From NCBI RefSeq assembly GCF_011405655.1, contig NZ_AP022829.1:2279001-2343000 (forward strand): a DNA stretch of 64,000 nt, given 5' to 3'. Numbering within the stretch: position 1 is the stretch's first letter; every line of letters starts with the position of its first letter. The position numbers and the translations under genes were made by a program. Positions 16,809 to 25,952 of this stretch are shown here, piece by piece. The stretch is from Adlercreutzia hattorii. GTDB taxonomy: Bacteria; Actinomycetota; Coriobacteriia; Coriobacteriales; Eggerthellaceae. The notes under the pieces are model-generated. The model had not been told where the DNA came from and ran no database searches. It saw only the letters and a program-made list of their open reading frames with translations.

Positions 16809-19019
16809 CTAACGCAGCCGCTTCTCCCCCAGAAACGGGCTCGGTTCGTCGCGGTAGAGGACGGTCAGGGCGTGCATGGCGCGGGTGACGGCCACGTAGA
16901 GCAGGTTGCGATCGGCCTCGGTGGCGTACTGGCGGTCGTCGGCGTCCAGCAGCACCGCCTCGTCGAACTCGAGGCCCTTGGCTAGGCGCACCGAGCTGAC
17001 GACGATACCGCCCGGGTAGGCGTCCGTCTCATCGGTGAGCAGCGTAAGGTCGTGATCGCGCGCAATGAGCTCAGCGTAGCGGGCGGCGAGGAAGTCCGAT
17101 TTCGCGATGACTCCCAAGGTGCGCCGCCCCGAGGCACGCCACCGCTCGATGGCTTCGTCCACCGCCGCGAGCACCCCCACGGTGTCGCCGCAGCGCGCAA
17201 AGCGCACCGCCTCCCCATGGCGCTGGACGGCGACGAGACCCGCAACGGGCATCACCCGGGCGGCCAGCTCGGTGATCTCGCTGGTCGAACGGTAACTCGT
17301 CATGAGCCGCACCACCCTCGCGCCCGGATAATGGGCCGCCACCGCCTCGGGCGCCGACACCGCACGGCCGTCCACGAGCTGGTTCACATCCCCCAGGATA
17401 GTGCGATCGCAGCGGAACAGGCGGGAGATGGCCTCGTGCTGCACCGGCGTCAGATCCTGCATCTCGTCGATGACCAGATGGCGCACGGCAGAAGTGGGGG
17501 CGAATCCGTCGGGGCCCGCGAAGGCCAGGGCGCACAGCACGACGAGGAAGGCGTCCTCCCATTCCACCACGCCCTTGGCCGGCGCCTTAAACAGGGCGCT
17601 CTGGCCCGTGTCGGCCAAAAAGCGCTTGTACAGCGCCAGCGGGTTCTTGGCCCGCATCATGCGCAGGAGCCGCCCGCGCAGCTCGCGGCGCGTCGGCATG
17701 GTGTGGGCGTAGCGGCCGAAGGTCTTGCCATGGGCCAACTCCAACGCGTCGCCGGCGATAAGGTCGAGGCGCTCATCGAAGGGCACCGGCGCGTAAGCCG
17801 CAAAGCGCTCGGCGAGCCAGGACGCCTCGGCCACGTCGCCCCCGACGGCCAAGTCGCGCGGCTCGAAGAGCTCCGATGCCGCCACCTTCCCATCGCCGGA
17901 GCCCTTCTCCCCCAGCTGAGCGCCGAGCCACGCCGTCAACGAGGCAGCGAACGCCTCGGTGCCCTTGGCGGCAGCACGGGCCGCCCGAACCGGGTCGGCC
18001 TCATCGGCAGCCGACACCGGGGGCGCCACTTTCGTGATCCCTTCCAAAAGGAGGGCCGCCAAGTCGTGCAGGCTCCACTGCCGCACTGGCTCCTCGCCCA
18101 GCTCCGGCAGCACCCCGGAAATGTAGTCGGAGAACACCCGGCTCGGCGAGAGGATGGCCACCGACTGCGAGGTCAGCCGCTCTTTCTGGCGATACAACAG
18201 GTAGGCAACCCGGTGCAGCGCGATGGAAGTCTTGCCCGAGCCGGCCACGCCCTGGATGATAAGCGTGCCGGGCGCCTCATCGCGAATGACGGCGTTCTGC
18301 TCGCGCTGGATGGAGGAGACGATATCATGCATCTTCGCGTCAGACGTGCGCCCGAGAACCGTCGCGAGTACCTCGTCGCGCACGCTGGAGCTGGAGTCCA
18401 CCGCGTAGCGCAGCTGCCCCTCCTCGATGGAGATCTGCCGCTTGAGCGCGAGCGTTCCCTCCCGGCGCCCGGCCGGTGCCTCGAAGGCGGCCGGCCCCGG
18501 CTCGAAGTCGTAGAACAGCGCGGCCACCGGGCTTCGCCAATCGGAGATGAGCGCCTGGTTCTCCCAGGTGAGGGCGAAGCGCCCGAGGTAGGTGATCTGG
18601 CGTGCGGCCGCCGTCTCGCCTTCGGCCGAACCGGCAGATGAGGACGCCCCCTCCTCGCCTTCGACGAAATCGACCCGGGCGAAGTAGGGCGAATCGAGCA
18701 GCTTCTCCAACCGGCCCCGGGAGCGATGGGCCAAAGCGGCCTGGGCGTCCATGCGGTTCAGCTCATAGGCAGAAAGATGCGCCTCCTCCGGCGCCAATTC
18801 GCCGCGCGAGGCCGCCAGCTGCGCCCCCGCCTCGCGATGGCTCGCCTCCGTGCGCTCGGCCAACCCGCGCGCCCGATCGACGGCCGCGCGCACCGCACCC
18901 AACACCTCGTCAAGGTGGGCTTGCTCTTCCGCTTCTATGCTAGGGGATCCTCCATCGGTGTCCGCATCGGCATCTGCGCCTGCAGACCGAAGCAGGGTCT
19001 CGTCATGTTCCGCATCCAC
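16809..19019 (-). CDS. helD: HelD-like UvrD-family helicase (RNA polymerase recycling factor)
   Basis: The 736-residue superfamily 1 ATPase has Walker A GVAGSGKT at residues 257-264, followed by SIALHRVAYLLY, and a Walker B VIDEMQDL. Its N-terminal coiled-coil region (about 30-110) and the ITYLGRFAL...WRSPVAALFY segment are features of HelD, not of UvrD or Rep. HelD proteins pull stalled RNA polymerase off DNA. In actinobacteria some members give rifamycin tolerance. It is transcribed alone toward the pseudogene remnant. About 390 bp separate it from the divergent hydrolase gene. Confidence 0.9.
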   Translation of the reverse strand: MDAEHDETLLRSAGADADADTDGGSPSIEAEEQAHLDEVLGAVRAAVDRARGLAERTEASHREAGAQLAASRGELAPEEAHLSAYELNRMDAQAALAHRSRGRLEKLLDSPYFARVDFVEGEEGASSSAGSAEGETAAARQITYLGRFALTWENQALISDWRSPVAALFYDFEPGPAAFEAPAGRREGTLALKRQISIEEGQLRYAVDSSSSVRDEVLATVLGRTSDAKMHDIVSSIQREQNAVIRDEAPGTLIIQGVAGSGKTSIALHRVAYLLYRQKERLTSQSVAILSPSRVFSDYISGVLPELGEEPVRQWSLHDLAALLLEGITKVAPPVSAADEADPVRAARAAAKGTEAFAASLTAWLGAQLGEKGSGDGKVAASELFEPRDLAVGGDVAEASWLAERFAAYAPVPFDERLDLIAGDALELAHGKTFGRYAHTMPTRRELRGRLLRMMRAKNPLALYKRFLADTGQSALFKAPAKGVVEWEDAFLVVLCALAFAGPDGFAPTSAVRHLVIDEMQDLTPVQHEAISRLFRCDRTILGDVNQLVDGRAVSAPEAVAAHYPGARVVRLMTSYRSTSEITELAARVMPVAGLVAVQRHGEAVRFARCGDTVGVLAAVDEAIERWRASGRRTLGVIAKSDFLAARYAELIARDHDLTLLTDETDAYPGGIVVSSVRLAKGLEFDEAVLLDADDRQYATEADRNLLYVAVTRAMHALTVLYRDEPSPFLGEKRLR

Positions 19020-19212
19020 AGCCTTCTCCTTCCTCGTCCAGATTTCGCGAAACGCGGACGGCTCGGCCCTCGCCGGGCCCCGTTCGGGAAACCTGAGAGG
19101 TCGAAGCCGTGAGATGCGCCGACGTCAAGGGGAAACGCTATCCTAGTGGCCCCGCGCCTGAGCACCAGTCGCCACCGCACCGACCTCCACAAAATTCGCG
19201 CAACTTCGCTTC

Positions 19213-19307
19213 CCATGCTAAGACGGTATGGCTGTAGCGAGTCGTTTACCGTTTGATGCCAAGGGGCAGCAGCCAGACGCCAGCAGGGACAACTTCCCTT
19301 AGCATGG
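19213..19307 (+). promoter_or_regulatory. Foldable leader (three-way-junction-like) before the hydrolase gene
   Basis: CCATGCTAAG (19213-19222) pairs perfectly with CTTAGCATGG (19298-19307). Inside are an ACGGTA/TACCGT hairpin (19223-19228 with 19247-19252) and a GTTTG/CAGAC plus TGCC/GGCA arm (19251-19278). The result resembles a small riboswitch-like junction about 100 nt before the start codon at 19411. No known class was recognised. The rest of 19020-19410 shows nothing further. Confidence 0.35.
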
Positions 19308-19410
19308 AACTCAGCGTTTACGTGGCGTCAAAAGCGTCGCCGACTGCGGCGCCCGATGCCGCTGTCGACCGCGGCGCTCGACGCCGCCGACCCCGAGACA
19401 AGGAGCGCTC

Positions 19411-20427
19411 ATGCCCATGAACCCCGCCGTCCAAGCGGTCATCAAGGCCATCACGCGCCTGCAGCCCGACGTGGCCAATTCCTGGAACTCCCAGCGCAAG
19501 GTGGAGGACGCCGCCGGCAAACTCACCATCGCCGACCCGCGCTGCCGCATCGACGAGATCACCGCCACAGCCGACGACGGCTACGAGATCCCTTTGCGCG
19601 TGTTCACGCCCCTCGACATCGACTTCTCCCTGAAGCGGGGCCTGCACGTGAACGAGGACCACCGCGGCACCATCCTGTACTTGCACGGCGGCGGCTGGGC
19701 CAACGGCGACGTGGAATTCTACAGCGACGCCTGCATGCGCACGGCGCTGAAGCTCGAGCGCCGCGTCATCGCCGTCGACTACCGGCGCAGCCCCGAGCAC
19801 CGCTTCCCCACCGCGCTTGAGGACTGCTATGCCGTGGCGCGGCAGCTGTTCGCTGGCACGCTTATCCGCGACGCCGATCCCGAGCGCATCGTGCTCATGG
19901 GCGACTCGGCCGGCGGCAACCTCACAGCGGCCGTGAGCCTTCTCGCCCGCGAGCGCGGCGACTTCCGCCCGCGCACCCAGATCCTCTTGTACCCGCTCGT
20001 GTACAACGACCACTCCGAAACGACGCTGTTCGATTCCGTGCGCGACAACGGCGAGGACTACATTCTCACCCGCCAGGCCATCGTCGACTACATCGAACTG
20101 TACCTGCGCACGGCCGCCGATTTCCACGACTCCCGCTTCGCGCCGCTCATCGCGACGTCGCTGGCCGACCTGCCCCGCACGCTCGTCATCACCGCCGAGT
20201 ACGACCCTTTGCGCGACGAGGGCGAGGCTTTCGCTGCGCGCCTGGATGCGGAGGGCAACGAAGTGGCCTGCTTCCGCATGAACGACGGCGTCCACGGCTA
20301 CTTTTTGTACCCCTCCGTGCTCTCGCTCGTGCGCGACACCTACCGCCTCATCGCGCACTTCCTCGATGGCGACCCGCTCCCGAAACCCGGTGACCGGCCA
20401 TGGCTGACGCTTCTTGGTACCGACTAG
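19411..20427 (+). CDS. Alpha/beta hydrolase, hormone-sensitive-lipase-like esterase
   Basis: The 338-residue protein carries the HSL-family oxyanion motif HGGGW (about residues 91-95) and the nucleophile elbow GDSAGGN (about 167-173). The catalytic Asp and His are probably in EYDPLRDEG (near 264-270) and NDGVHGY (near 291-297). No signal peptide is visible, so it is probably a cytoplasmic ester or lipid hydrolase. Its 3' end overlaps the next gene by 28 bp, implying translational coupling with an acyltransferase-like membrane protein, so the pair probably makes or edits an acylated lipid. Confidence 0.9.
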   Translation: MPMNPAVQAVIKAITRLQPDVANSWNSQRKVEDAAGKLTIADPRCRIDEITATADDGYEIPLRVFTPLDIDFSLKRGLHVNEDHRGTILYLHGGGWANGDVEFYSDACMRTALKLERRVIAVDYRRSPEHRFPTALEDCYAVARQLFAGTLIRDADPERIVLMGDSAGGNLTAAVSLLARERGDFRPRTQILLYPLVYNDHSETTLFDSVRDNGEDYILTRQAIVDYIELYLRTAADFHDSRFAPLIATSLADLPRTLVITAEYDPLRDEGEAFAARLDAEGNEVACFRMNDGVHGYFLYPSVLSLVRDTYRLIAHFLDGDPLPKPGDRPWLTLLGTD

Positions 20428-22259
20428 ACAACGTCGGCAAGTTCTACGCCGCCCAGGCGGGAAGCCCGAACCAGACCATCTTCCGCTTGGCGGCCACCAT
20501 GGTCGACGAGGTTGACGAACAGGCGCTGCAGCGCGCGTTGGACGCCGCCGTGGCGCAGTTCCCCGGCTTCAACGTGTCGCTGCGCTCCGGCATGTTCTGG
20601 CATTACCTGGAACCTTCCGGCACCGCGCCGCGCGTGACCCCCGAGAATCTGCCCATTTGCTACGGCCTGCACGCCGGGCCCCAAAGCGTGCTCTTCCGCG
20701 TGAGCTACTACCGCCGCCGCATCAACGTGGAAGTGTCCCACATGATCTCCGACGGGCGCGGCGCCTTGGAGTTCCTGAAGGCGCTGCTCGGCGCCTACGT
20801 GGCCGAGCGCTACGGGCTGCCCGAGGCCGCCGCCTGCGCCTATGCGGGCACCGAGGCGCAGAAGACCGAGGACAGCTTCACGGCCAACTACGATCGCGCC
20901 GCGGCGGGAAAGGCGAAAAAGCCGCGTGTTTTCCATCTGACGGGCCTGAAGACCGACGCCGATCCGCTTTACCTGGAATACCACCTATCGGCCAGCGCCG
21001 TGCACGCCGCCGCCAAAGACGCCGGAGTCAGCGTCACCTCCTACCTCATCGCGGCGGTCATCTGCGCCGTGCGCACTACCATGACCGCCCGCGACCGGCG
21101 CCGGGCCATCCACCTGGACGTGCCCGTCGATCTGCGCAGCCTCTTCGGCTCGGCCACCCTGCGCAACTTCTTCGGACTCGCTTTCATCACCTACACCCCC
21201 GGCGATGCCGATGCGCCCCTAGCCGATGTGGCCGCCGAGGTGCAGCGCCAGCTGACCGCCGGATGCGAGCCCGCCTCCCTGAAGCGCCGCATGATGTCCA
21301 TGATCAAGCTGGAGAAGAACCCGCTTCTGCGCGCGGCGCCCCTCATCGTGAAGGACGCGGCGCTGGCCATCGCCGACGCGCGCGCCGCCCGCGAGGTCAC
21401 CACCACCGTCTCGAGTCTCGGTCGCGTGGCGCTGGATCCGTGCATGGCCCCCTACGTGGAAGGCATCAGCGCGCTCACGTCCACCTCCGGCCTCAACTTC
21501 ATCGTGTGCACCTACGGCGACGATCTATCCATCGGCATCTCCAGCCGCTTTCTCGGCCAGAAGGTGACCCGCGCCCTGGCAGAGGTTTTGGAAGACGAGG
21601 GGATGCGCGGATATCTGAACGCGAACCGCGACGCGCCGGCGTTCCACCGCCCCGGTCCGCTGGCGGACGCCCGCAAGGCGGCTCCCGTGCCATCGGTGTT
21701 CCCGCCGAACTCCTTCGAGCGCAAGAGCACCCGCGTCCGCACGGTTCTGGCGGTGCTCACCATTATCTGCATCGCACTTATCGCGCTTTTGGGCGGCACT
21801 GCGGGCGGCAGCGCGCTGGCCGTGGGCGCGCCGTGTGCGGCCGTGGCCCTGAACTGGCTGTTCGTGCGGAACATGATCGTGCACGCCCCCGACTTCATCC
21901 GCGTGGTTGAGCGCTACTTCCTCGTGCTTTTGGCCGTGGCGGGGCTGTGGTCTCTCTCCACGGGCAATCTCATCGTTACCACCTACGTGATACCAGGGCT
22001 GTGTCTTTTGGCCCTCGCGTTCAACGCGGTGCTCCTCATCGCCTTCCGAGGATCGTTCGTCACCGGCTACGCGAAGTACCTCATCTACGAGATGCTGCTC
22101 GGCCTCGTTCCTTTGGCGCTTCTAGCCGCAGGCCTTATCACCTGGCCTCCCTTGGCCATAGCCGCCGGCGCGGCCGCCGCGGCCCTGCTGGCCATCCTGC
22201 TCCTGGTCGGCCGCAAGCAACTGGCCGCCGAAGCCCGCAAGCTGTTCTCGCTGCGGTAG
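20400..22259 (+). CDS. Acyltransferase (condensation/alcohol acetyltransferase-like) fused to a membrane domain
   Basis: The 619-residue protein begins with a CoA-dependent acyltransferase fold of the condensation/wax-synthase type. The catalytic HxxxDG motif is HMISDG at about residues 113-118. Residues 1 to about 430 form this part. From about 445 onward there are six or so membrane spans, similar to the small DUF6320-type membrane proteins that usually accompany such acyltransferases as a separate gene. Here they appear fused. The overlap with the upstream esterase gene indicates a two-gene unit. The product is probably a membrane-associated acyl transfer enzyme; substrate unknown. Confidence 0.75.
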   Translation: MADASWYRLDNVGKFYAAQAGSPNQTIFRLAATMVDEVDEQALQRALDAAVAQFPGFNVSLRSGMFWHYLEPSGTAPRVTPENLPICYGLHAGPQSVLFRVSYYRRRINVEVSHMISDGRGALEFLKALLGAYVAERYGLPEAAACAYAGTEAQKTEDSFTANYDRAAAGKAKKPRVFHLTGLKTDADPLYLEYHLSASAVHAAAKDAGVSVTSYLIAAVICAVRTTMTARDRRRAIHLDVPVDLRSLFGSATLRNFFGLAFITYTPGDADAPLADVAAEVQRQLTAGCEPASLKRRMMSMIKLEKNPLLRAAPLIVKDAALAIADARAAREVTTTVSSLGRVALDPCMAPYVEGISALTSTSGLNFIVCTYGDDLSIGISSRFLGQKVTRALAEVLEDEGMRGYLNANRDAPAFHRPGPLADARKAAPVPSVFPPNSFERKSTRVRTVLAVLTIICIALIALLGGTAGGSALAVGAPCAAVALNWLFVRNMIVHAPDFIRVVERYFLVLLAVAGLWSLSTGNLIVTTYVIPGLCLLALAFNAVLLIAFRGSFVTGYAKYLIYEMLLGLVPLALLAAGLITWPPLAIAAGAAAAALLAILLLVGRKQLAAEARKLFSLR

Positions 22260-22277
22260 GCCACCCGCCTCCAGTCC

Positions 22278-23045
22278 CTACCCCACCACCGCCAGCGCGA
22301 TGGCGACGGCCAGCACGAGCGCGCACACGGCGATGGCGATGAAGTCCTCGCCATGCAGCGGATAGTCCTTGTAGCCGCTCGTGCGCGTGCGCAGGTTGAA
22401 GCCGCGCACCTCGGCGGCGATGGCGGCGGAGTTCGTTTTGCGCACCGAGCTCACCAGAAGCGGCACGCACAAGGGAATCATGAGCCGCACCTTCTTCGCG
22501 AAGGAGCCGTCGAATTCCACGCCGCGAGCCGTCTGGGCCTCCATGATGCCGGCCATGTCGTTCATGAACACGGGGATGAAGTGCACCGTGCTCGTGAACG
22601 TGAACGCGTACTTGTAGGGCACGTGCAGCTGCTTGACGGCCGCGTTTGTCAGGTCGTTCATCTTCGTGACGTAGAACACGAGGAACAAAGGTATCGCCGC
22701 CGCCATGAGGCGCACGACGACCGTGAGCGCCGCCAGCAGGCTGCCGGTGCCGATGTACCCCCAGGGCAGCGGCACGAGCGGCATGCCGTGGGGCGTCGTG
22801 AGCAGGATGACCACGGCCAGAATGAGCGAGAACGCGAACACCGCCTTGCAGAGGCCGGCCGTCTCGCGACCCAGCCCGCACGAAGCGGCCATGACGAGCG
22901 CGGCAGCCAGAAGGATCAGCAGAAACACCAGATTGCTCGTCACGAAGCAGGCGATGGCGATGAGCACCGCGCCGATGAGCTTCACACAGGGGTTCATACG
23001 GTGCAGAAAGCTCTCCCCCGGCACATATTCCAGAAACTTGGCCAT
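22278..23045 (-). CDS. ecfT: ECF transporter transmembrane protein EcfT
   Basis: The 255-residue protein has five to six membrane segments and the EcfT region with two Ala-Arg-Gly-type coupling motifs (TARGVEFDG near residue 160 and AEVRGFNLR near 213). It would couple the two ATPases to the substrate-binding S component. It is the last gene of the S-A-A-T operon, and its ATG overlaps the TAA of the preceding ATPase gene. Family and position agree. Confidence 0.92.
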   Translation of the reverse strand: MAKFLEYVPGESFLHRMNPCVKLIGAVLIAIACFVTSNLVFLLILLAAALVMAASCGLGRETAGLCKAVFAFSLILAVVILLTTPHGMPLVPLPWGYIGTGSLLAALTVVVRLMAAAIPLFLVFYVTKMNDLTNAAVKQLHVPYKYAFTFTSTVHFIPVFMNDMAGIMEAQTARGVEFDGSFAKKVRLMIPLCVPLLVSSVRKTNSAAIAAEVRGFNLRTRTSGYKDYPLHGEDFIAIAVCALVLAVAIALAVVG

Positions 23046-23899
23046 TAGTCGATCGCCTCCACTTCCACGTCTTCGACCTCCCTATCGCATGCCTGGGCCA
23101 CCGCCGTCACCATTTGGGCCACGGTGTTCGCCTCGGCCACAGCCGCGGGACAGGCCGCCTCGCGCCCGAGAATGAGCGACACCTCGGTCACCTGAGGCGG
23201 CAGGATGTGCGCCTCCTTCAGCACGCGCCCGTCGCGCAGCACCTCGAAGGTGGGGCCGTCGGCCACCACCCGTCCAGCGGTCATGGCGATGACGCGGCGG
23301 GCGAAGTCCCCCACCACTTCCATGTCGTGGCAGACCATGATGACCGTGGTGCCGTTCTCGTTCAGCTCGCGCACCACATCCATCACCTTCACGCACTCGC
23401 GAAAGTCGAGACCGGTGGTCGGCTCGTCCAGGATGATGGTGGGCGGCGCCAGCACGATGATGGAGGCCAGCGCGAGCAGCTGCCGCGTGCCGCGGTTCAG
23501 CAGGTAGGGCTCGGCATCCGCGTCGAAGCCGAAGCGCTCGATCATGGCGTCCACCCGCGCCTCCGCTTCCGACCCCTCCTCGCCGAGCGCTTTGAACCCG
23601 AACATAAGCTCCTCGCGCACGGTGTTGCAGCAAATTTGCCGATCGGGGTTCTGGAAGAGAAAGCCGATGCGCCGGGCCAATTCGCTCGTCTTCAGGGAGG
23701 TCGTGGGCACGCCGTCGATGAGCACCTCGCCGGAGGTGGGCTTCAAAAGCCCGTTCACGAGTCGCATCGTGGTGGATTTCCCCGCTCCGTTGGTGCCGAC
23801 GAAGGCCACGAAGTCGCCGTTGTTCACCGTGAAGCTCACGTCGTTCAGCACGGCCAGCTCGCCGTCGTAGGACGCCGACACGTTCTTGAACTCGATCAT
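23045..23899 (-). CDS. ecfA: ECF transporter ATPase with degenerate signature motif
   Basis: The 284-residue ABC ATPase has Walker A TNGAGKST near residues 36-43, a Q-loop FLFQNPDRQICCNTV, and Walker B TIILDEPTTGLD near 155-166. Where LSGGQ is expected it has LNRGTRQ, so one composite ATP site may be weakened, as in other asymmetric ABC pairs. It overlaps the upstream ATPase gene by 4 bp and the downstream ecfT by 1 bp. The C-terminal 50 residues are an acidic extension. Confidence 0.9.
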   Translation of the reverse strand: MIEFKNVSASYDGELAVLNDVSFTVNNGDFVAFVGTNGAGKSTTMRLVNGLLKPTSGEVLIDGVPTTSLKTSELARRIGFLFQNPDRQICCNTVREELMFGFKALGEEGSEAEARVDAMIERFGFDADAEPYLLNRGTRQLLALASIIVLAPPTIILDEPTTGLDFRECVKVMDVVRELNENGTTVIMVCHDMEVVGDFARRVIAMTAGRVVADGPTFEVLRDGRVLKEAHILPPQVTEVSLILGREAACPAAVAEANTVAQMVTAVAQACDREVEDVEVEAID

Positions 23900-24735
23900 G
23901 CGAGAACCTCCTTCAGCGCCGCCGCGGCCCCGGCCACGTTGCGCACCGTGGGGCCGGCGTACAGGCCCTGGGCGGAAAGCGCGTTCATGAGCGTCGTCGA
24001 GCGCGGCACGTTCACGCCGAGCGCCAGCAGCTCCTCGGAGTGGGCCAGCACCGCGTCCGGCGTATCGGCGAAGCGGATGCGGCCCTCGTCCACGATGACG
24101 AGCATGTCAGCGTAGTCGGATAGAAGCGCGATCTTCTGCTCCACCACGACGACCGTGGTGCCGTGTTCCCGGGCGTAGCGGGCCAGCAGATCGAACACCG
24201 TCACCGACGAGGCCGGGTCCAGCTCGGCGGTAGGCTCGTCCAGCACGAGCACCTTGGGGTGCAGCGCCAGCACCGAGGCCACGGCCACCTTCTGCTTCTG
24301 GCCGCCGGACAGGCTGTCGATGGTGCGGTCGCGCAGATCCGCGATGCCCATGGAGGCGAGCGCCTCGTCCACCCGCGCGGGAATCTCCTCGCGCGGCACG
24401 GCGAAGTTCTCCAGGCCGTAGAGGATCTCGTCTTCCACCACGGTGGACACCATCTGGGAGTCGATGTCCTGGCACACGCTGCCCACCAGTCGCGACAGGT
24501 CGGTCAGCGAGGTGTCCACGGTATCGCACCCTTCCACCGTGACCGAGCCGTAGAAGTCGCCCGGATAGCAATGCGGGATGATGCCGTTGATGGCGTAGGT
24601 GAGGGTGGACTTCCCGCTGCCCGCCGCCCCAGTGATGCCGACGAAGCAGCCGTCGGGAATGGAAAGCGTGATGTCGCGCACCACGGGCTCGGCCCCTTCC
24701 CGGTACCGAAAACTGAACTCGTTGAACTCGATCAT
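23896..24735 (-). CDS. ecfA: ECF transporter ATPase
   Basis: The 279-residue ABC ATPase has Walker A GAAGSGKST near residues 36-44, intact LSGGQKQKVAVASVLAL, and Walker B VLVLDEPTAELD. It pairs with the neighbouring ATPase, which has a degenerate signature, so this subunit probably supplies the normal signature to the heterodimer. It lies 33 bp after the S-component gene and belongs to the T-box-controlled operon. Confidence 0.92.
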   Translation of the reverse strand: MIEFNEFSFRYREGAEPVVRDITLSIPDGCFVGITGAAGSGKSTLTYAINGIIPHCYPGDFYGSVTVEGCDTVDTSLTDLSRLVGSVCQDIDSQMVSTVVEDEILYGLENFAVPREEIPARVDEALASMGIADLRDRTIDSLSGGQKQKVAVASVLALHPKVLVLDEPTAELDPASSVTVFDLLARYAREHGTTVVVVEQKIALLSDYADMLVIVDEGRIRFADTPDAVLAHSEELLALGVNVPRSTTLMNALSAQGLYAGPTVRNVAGAAAALKEVLA

Positions 24736-24768
24736 GATGACCTTTCTTGCTCGTGCCGGACCAGCAGT

Positions 24769-25377
24769 TTAACGCTTCAGCACCTTCTTCAGGGGCGTCG
24801 CCAGCACCTCGACGAAGATGCAGTTGAAGGTGGCGGTGCCCAGCACGATGGCCACGTAGGCCGCCATGGCCACGGCGAAGTCGCCGCCCACGGACACGAC
24901 GTTGATGTAGACGGACAGCGCCGCGAAGGTGAAGCCGGACACGCAGGTGGAGATGAACGTGTTCACGAGCGGGTTCACGTCCAGCTTGCCGATCTTCATG
25001 GGCACGTGGATGAGCAGCCCGCAGGCGAGCGCACCCAAAAGCTCCGAGGGAATGTTGAGCAGCGGCGTGGCGTTCAGCATCGGAATCTGGCACACAAGGC
25101 CTGCGATGAGCCCGATGACGAGCGACTGGGCCACGTTCGGTCGGATGATGATAATGGCCAGGCAGTAGGCGGCGATAATGAAGTTCGGCTTCATGCCGAA
25201 GGAGGCGAGCAGGCTGCCCACCGTGAGCTTCAGCACGGCACCGGCGGCCAGAAGCACGGCCACCAAGATGAGATCCTGGATGGCCAGTCCCTTCTTCTCA
25301 GCCGCAGCCACGGTGCGCTTGGCGCCGGCGGCGGGGGTTGCGGTTTCAGCGTCGGCGGTCATACGGAGTTCTGCCAT
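24769..25377 (-). CDS. ECF transporter S component, probably for tryptophan (TrpP-like)
   Basis: The 202-residue protein has a charged 30-residue N-terminus and then six membrane spans. The start is the ATG at 25377 with AAAGGA 9 nt upstream. The segment GMKPNFIIAAYCLAII followed by NVAQSLVIGLIAGLV resembles TrpP/ECF S-component folds. The gene is the first after a T-box leader with a UGG specifier and heads an operon with two ECF ATPases and EcfT. Tryptophan as substrate is inferred from the T-box and the family resemblance, not shown directly. Confidence 0.85.
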   Translation of the reverse strand: MAELRMTADAETATPAAGAKRTVAAAEKKGLAIQDLILVAVLLAAGAVLKLTVGSLLASFGMKPNFIIAAYCLAIIIIRPNVAQSLVIGLIAGLVCQIPMLNATPLLNIPSELLGALACGLLIHVPMKIGKLDVNPLVNTFISTCVSGFTFAALSVYINVVSVGGDFAVAMAAYVAIVLGTATFNCIFVEVLATPLKKVLKR

Positions 25378-25501
25378 GTCGATCAGTCCTTTCTCGGGCG
25401 GTTTCCCCACCGCCCCTCGTGCCCGCTTCTTACGGGCCTTCCAATTCGTAGCAATTGCTCCTTCGCCGACGCCTTTCGAGAGGTTCCCGGCCGACCCCAA
25501 C

Positions 25502-25800
25502 AAAAAAGGATCTGTCCTTCGCTTAAAGGACAGATCCCTCGATCTGCGGTGCCACCTTTAATTGATTCGCGCGATGCGAACCCTCTCATGAACGGGCCAT
25601 CACCCGTTCTGCCTTTAACGCAGGCTCACGGTCCAGATACTCGGCCTCGTCGGAACAAACGACGTCGGGCCTTTCCCCTTTCCCTCGGCGATCCATTTAC
25701 CCTCTGGCGTTCTGCGGGAATCTCAGCTGCGCCCGCTCTCTGTGAGTGCCCGGATGGCTTGACTTTCGCCTCATCGGTTTAAGGTATATTCAATTGCTGC
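25502..25800 (-). promoter_or_regulatory. T-box leader (specifier UGG, tryptophan) of the ECF operon
   Basis: On the minus strand the T-box AGGTGGCACCGCAG lies at 25557-25544. It is followed by a terminator with a 12-bp stem (arms 25526-25537 and 25508-25519) and six T residues (25507-25502). Stem I contains the AGAGAGC region and CAGCTGAGA, and its 3' side has GTAAATGGATCGCC, where TGG at 25695-25693 sits in the specifier position. AUG (Met) one base earlier is the alternative. TTGCGC and TAAAGT, 16 bp apart just upstream, are a plausible promoter. Between about 25860 and the LuxR gene I see nothing. Confidence 0.9.
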
Positions 25801-25952
25801 GTGTACTTTAGCACAGAAAACCAACCGCGCAACCCCCAATTTCCCCACCGCCCGCCAACGGGCCCTTGAAGGGCAAGACTTGGAGGGCAAAAGCGAGAGC
25901 GAAAGGGTTGAGGGGTGAAAACGGGTGCGTTGCGAGAGCCCAACTGCGCGAT

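Noticed and set aside
19240-19290. Resemblance of the hydrolase leader to SRP RNA (GTTTACC followed by GCAGCC).
   Set aside because: The conserved apical loop and the symmetric internal loop of SRP RNA are absent.
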